Notes: a model not told the origin generated them from the letters alone. Shown: positions 1 through 5,419, counted from the first letter of the stretch. The stretch is 6,295 nt of DNA from Hyphomicrobiales bacterium (GCA_015654965.1 JAATGD010000048.1:1-6295); one strand, 5' to 3'. Numbers and translations are program-made.

Positions 1-279
1 GATGGCGGCGCCACGGTGACCGGCTACGACCCCGAAGGCATGGACAATGCCCGCCAGGTGATCGACGATATCACCTATGCTCCTGACGCCTACCGCGCGG
101 CGCAAGGCGCCGACGCCCTGGTCATCGTCACCGAATGGAACCAGTTCCGCGCGCTCGACTTTGCCCGGCTGAAGAGGGTCATGAATTCTCCCGTCCTCGT
201 CGATCTCAGAAACATCTATCGCCATGATGAAGTCACAAAGCACGGGTTTGCCTATACAAGCATCGGCAGTGCAGATTGA
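1..279 (+). CDS. ugd: UDP-glucose 6-dehydrogenase, C-terminal part (5' end outside window)
   Basis: The frame is open from base 1 and stops at the TGA at 277-279, giving the last 92 residues. These match the UDP-binding C-terminal domain of the UDP-glucose/GDP-mannose dehydrogenase family. Visible blocks are GYDPEGM, then GADALVIVTEWNQFRALD, then PVLVDLRNIY, followed by the GFAYTSIG tail usual in alphaproteobacterial members. The family oxidises UDP-glucose to UDP-glucuronate in the cytoplasm with two NAD+, feeding capsule, exopolysaccharide or lipopolysaccharide synthesis. The NAD-binding domain and catalytic cysteine lie upstream and cannot be checked. Codon use is GC-rich (42 of the first 60 bases are G or C), unlike the methyl- and acyltransferase genes downstream. 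A closely related nucleotide-sugar dehydrogenase is possible, but the EWNQFRALD block favours UDP-glucose. Confidence 0.9.
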   Translation, partial: DGGATVTGYDPEGMDNARQVIDDITYAPDAYRAAQGADALVIVTEWNQFRALDFARLKRVMNSPVLVDLRNIYRHDEVTKHGFAYTSIGSAD

Positions 280-290
280 CGTAGTCAATC
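274..290. other. Perfect 7-bp dyad over the ugd stop codon
   Basis: GATTGAC, three bases GTA, then GTCAATC form a perfect short dyad that includes the TGA stop at 277-279. No T-run follows, so it is not a standard intrinsic terminator. It could be a weak RNA hairpin or a protein site, or chance. The rest of 280-415 shows no convincing gene. Confidence 0.35.
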
Positions 291-415
291 GAATTGCTAG
301 CAGTTCACTTTAACCACTCCTCCGCGCAACGTATCAATGTGTGATCGAGATCGAGGAACAGATTGCTTCACAATTTGCAGGGCGGCGACCACGTGCAGTG
401 GCGTCTGTTATGGTT

Positions 416-420
416 CTTAG
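416..420. repeat. Target-site direct repeat CTTAG, left copy
   Basis: CTTAG lies directly outside the left inverted repeat and recurs at 1998-2002 outside the right one. The match does not extend in either direction. As I recall, IS701-type elements duplicate a 4-bp YTAR target; the TTAG within this repeat would fit. The AGCT overlap with the inverted repeats leaves one base of ambiguity. Confidence 0.7.
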
Positions 421-434
421 CTTGACTTTGTACA
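421..434 (+). repeat. IS701-like left terminal inverted repeat
   Basis: CTTGACTTTGTACA is the exact reverse complement of 1984-1997. The match extends to 16 bp if the flanking AG/CT, shared with the target repeat, is counted. Confidence 0.85.
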
Positions 435-1816
435 TTATGCGGCGAAGCAAAGAGCCCGGGCCATGCGCTGAAGCCGTCCGGGAGGTATTTTATGCATTTG
501 CGGGTTTGACGGTGAGTGTCGATAAAGATCGTCGCTCCACAAAACGAGGCGAACGGCACCGATCGCATCTGTGAATGTGAGGTCGGCTTTCTTGTACCAG
601 GCGGCGGCGTAAGGCGCGTGGTTTGGCTGAGAACATCGCTCGCCCACAGGGTTACAAGACTGTATAATGCCAAGAGTGAAGGTGTCGTGCGGATGATGGC
701 GTTGCTATTCCACTGGCGCTGGGTCTCCACACCAAGATGGGCGCGTGTTTCGGCGAACGTCACCTCGATCTGCCAGCGTCGAACGAAGTAGGTGATGATC
801 TGGGTCGGTTCGAGCTCGGTATTGGTGCTCATGAATGCTTGTGGTTCGCGACGGTCCGTCGGGTCTCGAACCAGGACCCAGCGAATTGGCCTTGGCGGGG
901 TTCCCCGCCGATACCACAAGCCAGTGCCTGTCGTGATATCGAGGTGTTTATCGGTTTGCCTGCCATACCAACTTGAGGCGACGATGCGTTGCCACGCGGT
1001 CTTGGGGTTATTGAGGACGGCTTTTAGCTTAGGCAGGGGCATGCCTTTTTGTGCGGGTCGCCCGAGCGTGTGTTCGTGTCGCGGATCTGGCGGGGCAAAC
1101 AAACTAGCGTCCAGACGCAGGCGTGTGATGAGGGTGGCCCTGCCTGGCAGCGACGCCGCCAATGTATGGACAGCAAAACTGCTGTCGCCAACAAAGATGA
1201 GATCGCGTTCAGGCAGCCAGCGGCAAAGCTGCATCAGGCCCTGCCTTGCCCAATCCGTCAGCAGTTTGTGCTTTTGCCCTCTCTTCTTATCGTAGCGCTC
1301 CGAGGGGCATAAAAGCGTCAAGACCGGTAGGGCCTTGATGCATCTGGCCCATGGGACCGGGGCAAGAACCATGAAGCTCAGCCAGCGCAAACCGCTGGCT
1401 TTGACGAAGTGACCGTGACTGGAGCGCACCGGATCGCGATAAATGCCACGGGCGGCAATCTTTGCTCCCCATCGGCGTTCGATGGTGTCATCCATGCCGA
1501 TCACAATAGGGCCATCGGGTGCGAGGCGGGCGACAACGATCGATAACAGCCGCGAAGCCAGCGTGCGCGGGTTCCAACGCGCGCGATTAAGAAGCTGATG
1601 GTAGAGGGAAAAATTGCCAGCCTCGGCGCGGCCGGTGATTCGCAAACAGGACGTCACTGTTCGCTTGCCTGGAGACAGGATCGCTCCCATCACCAGGACC
1701 AGCAGATGCTCCCAGCTGGGTGCCGTGAACCAGGGACGAAACGACGCCAGCCACTGGCGAAGGATGTGCGGAACAGGATCACCCGATCCGACGCAGTTCT
1801 CATTGTGATCGGTCAT
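435..1816 (-). pseudogene. IS701-family DDE transposase, -1 frameshifted
   Basis: Read on the minus strand from the ATG at 1814-1816, the product matches the IS701/DDE_5 transposase type. Hallmarks in order are GAILSPGKRTV (about 45-55), the first acid in GMDDTIERRWG (D109/D110), RDPVRSSHGHFVKASGLRW (127-145), the second acid in FVGDSSFA (D211), ITRLRLDA (230-237) and the third acid in WQIEVTFAETRAHLG (E351 or E356). After residue 397 (about base 626) homology jumps to another frame, with NHAPYAAAWYKKADLTF down to the stop at 435-437. The restored protein would be about 460 residues, normal for the family. The uncorrected frame instead reads through the left repeat to 368, giving an odd 482-residue product. 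No classic slippery heptamer is visible at the shift, so mutation or sequencing error is likelier than programmed frameshifting. A stop in frame seven codons upstream supports this start; the ribosome site is weak. Confidence 0.85.
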
Positions 1817-1983
1817 CCACCGGTTCGAATCCGGTCACATGAAACAGGCAAGTCGGAGAGACTGCGGCCAATTGATTCACCCCGCTCAAATTGCCTCAAA
1901 ATGCGGGTACCGCGCGCACCCCACGCTGCCAGTACGCGGAAGATCAGCGCCGCCGCTACAAACCCGAAATTCCCAAGGGATTT

Positions 1984-1997
1984 TGTACAAAGTCAAG
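1984..1997 (-). repeat. IS701-like right terminal inverted repeat
   Basis: TGTACAAAGTCAAG is the exact inverse of the left end at 421-434. Confidence 0.85.
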
Positions 1998-2002
1998 CTT
2001 AG
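1998..2002. repeat. Target-site direct repeat CTTAG, right copy
   Basis: It matches 416-420 exactly and marks the outer edge of the IS701-like element. Confidence 0.7.
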
Positions 2003-2250
2003 ACGGTAGCTCAACTGATGCGCCATCCACGGCTGCGTCTGGGCTTGCCGTTTAAAACGAATCGACTTGATGCATAGCGCACTAACATTTGGGAGGGGAC
2101 GAAGCGGATGCGAGACAAGAGCGTTAACTTTGTTGGAAAAAAAGCAAAAGCTTTGCTAACATAATACACGAGTATTCTTTATACTGGTTTGTCTCGACTT
2201 GAGGACAAGTTACGTGGAAAGCGGCGGAATCTGGTCCAACACTTAGTAAG
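2003..2250. other. Spacer between IS701-like element and methyltransferase gene
   Basis: No gene is firmly supported in these 248 bases. Base composition changes from GC-rich to AT-rich at about 2110. A purine block GGGAGGGGA (2091-2099) sits 8 bases ahead of an ATG (2108) that opens only 18 codons, to a TAA at 2162-2164. Within that run a small perfect dyad, AGCAAA-AGC-TTTGCT (2143-2157), is present without a following T-run. TATTCT (2173-2178) and TATACT (2180-2185) resemble -10 boxes, but no -35 box lies at proper spacing, so a promoter for the gene at 2251 is possible but not shown. Confidence 0.4.
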
Positions 2251-3006
2251 ATGGGCACCATGACTGAGTTAGAAAATACAATCGAATCTCACTTACCGGT
2301 TGTCCATAACGGAGAGCACTACACGAAAGTCTTGGCGCAGCTGTCTCGGGACAGGAACACTATTCGATACCTCGAGATTGGCGTTCAACATGGTATAAAC
2401 TTTAGCCAAATAAGCTCGGAGCGCGCCTTGGGTGTAGACCCCGAGTTTCTTATCAATCGGAACGTTGCAGCGAACAAACAACGAGTTTCGCTTTTCCAGA
2501 TGACCAGCGATAGCTTTTTTGAAGATATTGATGTGGTTGCCGAACTCGGCGGTCCTCCAGAGCTTAGCTTTCTTGACGGCATGCATCTGTTTGAATTTTT
2601 GTTACGGGATTTCTACAATACCGAGAGAGTCTCATCGAAACAGTCGTTGATCGCAATGCACGATTGTCTGCCGTTGACGGAGACCATGATCAACCGCGAC
2701 CATGGAATGGTGATCAATCTGAGCGCAGGAACACAATATGATCGATGGTGGACAGGGGATGTTTGGAAGATTATACCAATTCTTCACAAATACCGACCTG
2801 ATTTGAAGATTGTTCTTCTTAACGCGGCGCCGACAGGTTTGGCCCTGGTCACTAATTTAGACCCGTCGTCAGTAGTGCTACGTGATAATTATATTAAGAT
2901 TGTGGAGGAGTTCTCAAAGCTACCAAACAGCAAAGAATCTCTCTCAAAGCATTATAAAAAAAACAAAATAATCGATAGTTGCTCAATGGCGGTTGCTGGA
3001 GGCTAA
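2251..3006 (+). CDS. Class I SAM-dependent methyltransferase (Methyltransf_24-like)
   Basis: This 251-residue soluble protein has the Rossmann-type methyltransferase pattern. YLEIGVQHG at 40-48 is the glycine-rich SAM-binding motif I. GVD at 61-63 supplies an acid after the second strand. FLDGMH at 107-112 and IAMHDCLP at 134-141 match the DG-x-H and HD blocks of the Methyltransf_24 type. WTGDVWK at 167-173 and YRPDL fit a subgroup often found near polysaccharide genes. The acceptor cannot be read from the sequence; a sugar of a surface glycan is an inference from the neighbouring dehydrogenase and acyltransferase. The start may be 2251 or the in-frame ATG at 2260; neither has a strong ribosome site, and the frame is closed by TGA at 2200-2202. 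Length is normal and no signal peptide or membrane segment is seen. The gene is AT-rich (25 of the first 60 bases G or C), which suggests transfer. It stops only about 43 bases before an IS66 scar. Confidence 0.8.
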   Translation: MGTMTELENTIESHLPVVHNGEHYTKVLAQLSRDRNTIRYLEIGVQHGINFSQISSERALGVDPEFLINRNVAANKQRVSLFQMTSDSFFEDIDVVAELGGPPELSFLDGMHLFEFLLRDFYNTERVSSKQSLIAMHDCLPLTETMINRDHGMVINLSAGTQYDRWWTGDVWKIIPILHKYRPDLKIVLLNAAPTGLALVTNLDPSSVVLRDNYIKIVEEFSKLPNSKESLSKHYKKNKIIDSCSMAVAGG

Positions 3007-3034
3007 GTATAAATTTGTAATTTAATATGTATTA

Positions 3035-3439
3035 TTATAATATCTGCCAAATCACAACGTCTGAGCTAATTTCCAACGTCAACACCGCTGATCCCGCCTG
3101 CGGCCTGTTGGAGGCCAGCTTTGACAACGACAAAGGATTGCCAGGCTCAGGCGGCTCCGCAGCGATTGCCAGAGGCACGAATGCCGGCTCGGCACCATCG
3201 TGCAACGACGGCGTCGTTGCCGCCGCAAACGGCAGGGCCAGAATGCCGTCGCGCACCTGACGTCGCCAATCGGAAAGTTGGTTTGCTACAACGCCGTGAC
3301 GACGCGCGACATCCACAACGCGCACACCAGGCTCAAGGCTTTCCGCGACAATGCGAGCCTTCACGTCATCCGGCCATCGCCGGTTACCGCGGCGCGGCTC
3401 AACGACCTCATAACGACCAACAAATCCATCATCCATCAT
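3035..3439 (-). pseudogene. tnpA: IS66 family TnpA, 3'-truncated
   Basis: The minus-strand frame starts with two adjacent ATG codons (3439 and 3436) and gives an IS66 TnpA (OrfA) protein. RRWPDDVKARIVAESLEPG (20-38) and VVDVARRHGVVANQLSDWRR (41-60) form the helix-turn-helix DNA-binding region. The family's second conserved block begins with LTLEISSDVVI (120-130). Homology ends at residue 130 (base 3050); the last four codons and the stop are read from AT-rich flanking DNA, so the final 20 or so residues of a normal TnpA are missing. No tnpB or tnpC follows, so the fragment cannot transpose by itself. GGAGG lies 4 bases before the first ATG and 7 before the second, which favours the second as the true start. 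It belongs to a different IS66 subgroup from the TnpA at 5051-5419. Confidence 0.85.
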
Positions 3440-3442
3440 TCA

Positions 3443-3464
3443 GCCTCCAGATAAACCTGGAGGC
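3443..3464 (-). promoter_or_regulatory. Stem-loop holding the ribosome site of truncated tnpA
   Basis: GCCTCCAG, a six-base loop, then CTGGAGGC make a perfect 8-bp stem just upstream of the minus-strand tnpA start. The downstream arm of the RNA contains GGAGG, the probable Shine-Dalgarno sequence, 4 and 7 bases before the two possible ATG starts. Folding would hide the site and limit translation. This is an inference from the sequence; the role has not been shown for this element. Confidence 0.55.
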
Positions 3465-3517
3465 CTTCTCGCATGCGCAACCATGATCAAAAAGCAGCGG
3501 ACCCAATGGGACAGAGA

Positions 3518-3527
3518 CGGCGCTTAC
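3518..3527 (-). repeat. IS66 terminal inverted-repeat end (remnant copy)
   Basis: The minus strand reads GTAAGCGCCG from 3527, the usual opening of IS66-type inverted repeats. The partner at the other end is deleted. It resembles GTAACCGCCC at 4952 of the second IS66 element. Confidence 0.75.
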
Positions 3528-3682
3528 AGATAGTCATCGAAAATTGGAGACAGCATTACAACACCGTGCGGCCCCACTCTTCGCTGGGTTACAAGCCACC
3601 GGCACCCGAAGCAGCCGTCTGGCTTCGCCAAAATGGACCGGCGTCAACACCAGCAGTGGCCAGCAGACCGAGCATGCACTAA
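3527..3682 (+). pseudogene. IS3-family transposase OrfB, C-terminal fragment
   Basis: From 3527 the + frame reads QIVIENWRQHYNTVRPHSSL followed by GYKPPAPEA, the hallmark end of the IS3-type integrase core (rve), and stops at the TAA at 3680-3682. Only about 51 residues survive; all three catalytic acids lie upstream and are lost. The frame continues leftward to an ATG at 3473, but that part is the IS66 leader read in the wrong sense and is not transposase. The C-terminal tail ending ASRPSMH is of a different subtype from the IS3 fragment at 4573-4950. Confidence 0.85.
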
Positions 3683-3716
3683 CATTCCAAACGGATCACC
3701 CCAAGGGGGCAGGCCA
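3528..3716 (+). mobile_element. IS3-like element, right-end remnant
   Basis: The remnant holds the end of orfB plus about 34 bases of terminal DNA, including GGATCACCCCAAGGGGGCAG, a sequence style common at the right end of IS3-type elements. I place the edge at the CA of GGCCA (3716), since IS3-type ends usually finish in CA; this boundary is approximate. The left part was cut off at the IS66 junction. Confidence 0.65.
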
Positions 3717-3718
3717 CT

Positions 3719-3796
3719 TTTACAAACAGGATGGCCATAGTGAGATTGTCGATTAAAGACCTTGAAGCAAGAGCTGCTAGAAAGAAAAGTAAATGA
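3719..3796 (+). pseudogene. C-terminal tail of a lost gene, overlapping the acyltransferase start
   Basis: After the IS3-like end, one frame stays open to the TGA at 3794-3796, giving about 25 residues that include RLSIKDLEARAARKKSK. The stop overlaps the acyltransferase ATG (3793-3795) as ATGA, the classic arrangement of translationally coupled genes. An ATG at 3731 lies inside the frame, but AGG touches it directly, so a true short gene is unlikely. The best reading is that the IS3 insertion and later loss removed the body of an upstream gene and left its tail. The family cannot be named from so few residues, and chance is not excluded. Confidence 0.45.
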
Positions 3797-4542
3797 CTCG
3801 TGGGAAAATCGTGAAATATAATGACCCTAATATCGCCGGTATACTTTTGGATAATGGAATTAATCACGATCTAGGAATAAATGATTTCAAGCATGTGCGT
3901 GGGCGGATCGAAGCGCCCACGCAAATTTCCGGTACGAAGTTGCGACATGATTTTTCTTTCGGCGCATTTAGTTATGTCACTGGTGGCTTCTTGTTTCATA
4001 CGCATATCGGACGATATTGCTCGCTATCAAATGGCCTTCATATTGGACAAGAGGGGCACCCAGTTGATTGGCTTAGCACTAACCCATTTCAATATCAGAG
4101 AAGCCCTTTCCTCTTAGGTCCCGACTTCGAAGACCGGAATCTATTTGAGCAGGATGTTAAACGAATAGATCAACGGCTATCTCGATCTCTTCGCGGAAAA
4201 TCCGGCAAAACTATTATTGGGAATGACGTCTGGATTGCTCACGGAGTCTACATAAAAAATGGTGTCACAATTGGCGACGGAGCAGTGATTGGAGCTCGAT
4301 CAGTAGTCACATCAGACATACCGCCTTATTCTGTTGCCTTTGGTTCACCTGCAAGAATCAAGCGCATGCGGTTTTCGGAGAACATTATAGATCGGCTAAC
4401 ACGCAGTAAATGGTGGGAATTCGCCCCTTGGCAGCTCAGAGGTGTAACTTTTGACCAAATCGACAAAGCGATAGATGAGATAGATGAGTTAAGGCTGGCT
4501 GGCACAGAAATCTATTCGCCACAGTTTGTGGAGATCTCTTAA
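3793..4542 (+). CDS. CatB/XAT-like hexapeptide-repeat O-acyltransferase
   Basis: The 249-residue soluble protein is a left-handed beta-helix acyltransferase. The N-terminal third leads to FSFGAFSYVTGG (54-65) and HTHIGRYCSLSNGLHIGQEG (69-88), followed by HPVDWLSTNPF, where H89 is the likely catalytic histidine as in CatB and Vat enzymes. The helix resumes at TIIGNDVWIAHGVYIKNG (140-157) and VTIGDGAVIGARSVVT (158-173), then closes with the usual PPYSVAFGSPAR. The C-terminal helix contains SKWWEFAPWQL (205-215), seen in polysaccharide-locus members. Transfer of an acetyl group from acetyl-CoA to a sugar hydroxyl is the expected reaction; a role in glycan modification rather than drug resistance is inferred from the setting. 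ATG at 3793 overlaps the preceding stop as ATGA, with a purine-rich stretch (AGAAAGAAAAG) upstream. Codon use is AT-rich (23 of the first 60 bases G or C), like the methyltransferase gene. Confidence 0.85.
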   Translation: MTRGKIVKYNDPNIAGILLDNGINHDLGINDFKHVRGRIEAPTQISGTKLRHDFSFGAFSYVTGGFLFHTHIGRYCSLSNGLHIGQEGHPVDWLSTNPFQYQRSPFLLGPDFEDRNLFEQDVKRIDQRLSRSLRGKSGKTIIGNDVWIAHGVYIKNGVTIGDGAVIGARSVVTSDIPPYSVAFGSPARIKRMRFSENIIDRLTRSKWWEFAPWQLRGVTFDQIDKAIDEIDELRLAGTEIYSPQFVEIS

Positions 4543-4554
4543 TTCGATACTCGG

Positions 4555-4951
4555 TGACCTGCCACTGAACTTTCATCCAGCGGCGATTAGAGCCCCGGCG
4601 GTTTTGAATACGCCAAGTGGCGCGGTGTGAGCAACCGGCGGAAGCGCGAAGCTTTCATCTTGCGCAGCGTTGGAGCCGGTTGCGGCGATGGACCCGGCAT
4701 AGCTTGCCGGGGTCTGATATCCGAGCGATGAGTGCGGCCGGAAATGATTATAATCGGCGGCCCATTCAGCGATGGCGCTTCGGGCATGATCGAGGCCGAA
4801 GAACAGGCTTTCGTTGAGCAGTTCGTCACGCATTCGCCCGTTGAAGCTCTCGACATAACCGTTTTGCATGGGCTTTCCCGGCGCGATGTAATGCCACTCG
4901 ACCTTGTGATCCTTCGACCAAGCAAGAATGGCATTCGAGGTGAGTTCGGTG
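4555..4951 (-). mobile_element. IS3-like element, 3' part, interrupted by IS66
   Basis: TGACCTGCCACTG from 4555 has the TG start and style of an IS3-type terminal repeat and lies 18 bases outside the transposase stop. Coding homology runs on the minus strand to 4950 and is cut off at 4951/4952 by the IS66 end. The other half of the element should lie beyond the right end of the IS66 element, outside this window. The subtype differs from the fragment at 3528-3716. Confidence 0.75.
4573..4950 (-). pseudogene. IS3-family transposase OrfB, C-terminal 125 residues, interrupted
   Basis: On the minus strand the frame begins TELTSNAILAWSKDHKVEW, continues HYIAPGKPMQNGYVESFNG and RMRDELLNE, then FRPHSSLGYQTPASYAG, and stops at TGA (4573-4575). 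This is the second half of an IS3 rve/integrase core. The glutamate in VESFNG is the third acid of the DDE triad. In the family TELTSN follows the second acid directly as DNGTELTSN; here the DNG codons are replaced by IS66 end sequence, which dates the disruption to the IS66 insertion at 4952. Otherwise the fragment has no stops or shifts, so the break looks recent and excision or reconstruction on paper would restore the frame. Confidence 0.85.
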
Positions 4952-4962
4952 GTAACCGCCCG
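4952..4962 (+). repeat. IS66 left terminal inverted repeat (second element)
   Basis: GTAACCGCCCG begins exactly where IS3 coding homology stops. It shares GTAA-CGCC with the terminus at 3527 on the minus strand. The matching right end is outside the window. Confidence 0.75.
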
Positions 4963-4994
4963 ATTGGCACCGCCTGCCGGCTAACGTCTTGATG

Positions 4995-5040
4995 GCCTAA
5001 GAGACGTGTTTAACGACGTCGTTAGCGACGTGTCTTAGGC
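4995..5040. promoter_or_regulatory. 46-bp imperfect palindrome ahead of IS66 tnpA
   Basis: The dyad is centred between 5017 and 5018, with a perfect 14-bp core TAACGACGTCGTTA (5011-5024) and outer arms GCCTAAGA / TCTTAGGC. Nineteen of the 23 base pairs match. It ends one base before the ribosome site GAGG (5041-5044) of tnpA. It could fold in RNA and limit tnpA translation or block incoming transcription, or be bound by a dimeric protein as DNA. No T-run follows, so a simple intrinsic terminator is not indicated. Confidence 0.6.
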
Positions 5041-5050
5041 GAGGATTGCG

Positions 5051-5419
5051 ATGCGTGTTGAAATTCTTGGGCAGGAACGTCGACGGCGGTGGCGCGAAGA
5101 AGACAAGCTTGCGATTGTCATGTCGGTTGGGGTTGCTGGAGCCACGATCACAGAGGTTGCTCATTGTCACGATTTAACGCGGCAGCAGATATACGCCTGG
5201 CGGAGCGAGCTCAAAAAGAAGGGGCTTTTGTCGGCATCTGCGAATGCATTGTTCATTCCAGTCGATATGAATGCCGTGCAGACCGATGTCCCTGAACTCA
5301 GGGAGAGCTGCTGCGGGATGATCGAGCTACGATTGAGCTGCGGCCGCACACTTCGCTTCGAGAGTTCGGTGGCGCCCGACATCCTGACGCAGGTTATCCG
5401 GGCAGTGGAAGCAGCATGA
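5051..5419 (+). CDS. tnpA: IS66 family transposition protein TnpA
   Basis: The 122-residue product has the small IS66 OrfA layout. A basic lead RRRRWREEDKLAIV (10-23) is followed by a helix-turn-helix, ATITEVAHCHDLTRQQIYAW (31-50), then RSELKKKG. The second half carries IPVDMN (69-74) and a C-terminal ELRLSCGRTLRFESSVAPD block ending in VIRAVEA, which is normal for the family. TnpA is needed for transposition along with TnpB and TnpC and is thought to bind the element ends; its precise role is not well defined. GAGG at 5041-5044, six bases before ATG, supports the start. A 46-bp palindrome sits just upstream. The stop overlaps the tnpB ATG as ATGA, showing coupling. This is the best-preserved mobile gene set in the window. 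Confidence 0.92.
   Translation: MRVEILGQERRRRWREEDKLAIVMSVGVAGATITEVAHCHDLTRQQIYAWRSELKKKGLLSASANALFIPVDMNAVQTDVPELRESCCGMIELRLSCGRTLRFESSVAPDILTQVIRAVEAA

Larger units (their letters stand above)
421..1997 (-). mobile_element. IS701-like insertion sequence, about 1577 bp, complete at both ends
   Basis: The element is bounded by 14-bp perfect inverted repeats (421-434 and 1984-1997) and flanked by CTTAG direct repeats. It carries one transposase gene on the minus strand whose native stop codon (435-437) directly abuts the left repeat, which fixes the left boundary well. About 167 bp lie between the transposase start and the right repeat, with no gene visible. The right repeat read on the minus strand contains TTGACT, which could serve as a -35 box pointing inward, but I see no good -10 at the right spacing. 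The transposase is frameshifted, so the copy is probably inactive unless helped in trans. It sits between the dehydrogenase gene and the methyltransferase gene. Confidence 0.85.
3050..3527 (-). mobile_element. IS66-family element, left-end remnant
   Basis: The remnant starts at 3527 on the minus strand with GTAAGCGCCG, the terminal sequence typical of IS66 elements, and runs through the tnpA leader to a break at about 3050 inside tnpA. The rest of tnpA, tnpB, tnpC and the right end are gone. Outside the terminal GTAAGCG, the + strand changes at once to IS3-type transposase coding sequence, so this copy had inserted into an IS3-like element. IS66 elements make 8-bp target duplications; here the retained copy would be AGATAGTC (3528-3535), and its partner has been lost with the right end. 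Confidence 0.8.

Noticed and set aside
341..574. Open + frame of 77 codons
   Set aside because: It crosses the left end of the IS701-like element and is antisense to the transposase; it has no family likeness and no ribosome site.
792..1312. Long + frames antisense to the IS701 transposase
   Set aside because: The minus-strand frame carries clear family motifs and catalytic residues, so these are shadows in GC-rich DNA.
1820..1845. ACCGG-TTCGAAT-CCGGT, a perfect tRNA T-arm look-alike on the + strand
   Set aside because: No matching anticodon arm, D-arm or acceptor stem is found upstream, and it overlaps the region just before the IS701 transposase start. I treat it as chance or an old fragment, not a tRNA gene.
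2006..2020. GGTAGCTCAACTG, like a tRNA D-arm
   Set aside because: The rest of a tRNA cloverleaf does not follow, and it lies downstream of the T-arm look-alike, in the wrong order to form one gene.
2079..2089. GCACTAACATT shared with 3676-3686 at the IS3-like end
   Set aside because: An 11-base match is expected by chance within 6.3 kb, and the flanks diverge at once, so it does not show another IS remnant.
2153..2185. Promoter TTGCTA...TATACT before the methyltransferase
   Set aside because: The spacing is 21 bases, outside the usual 16-18, and the alternative -10 TATTCT gives 14. Not firm enough to annotate.
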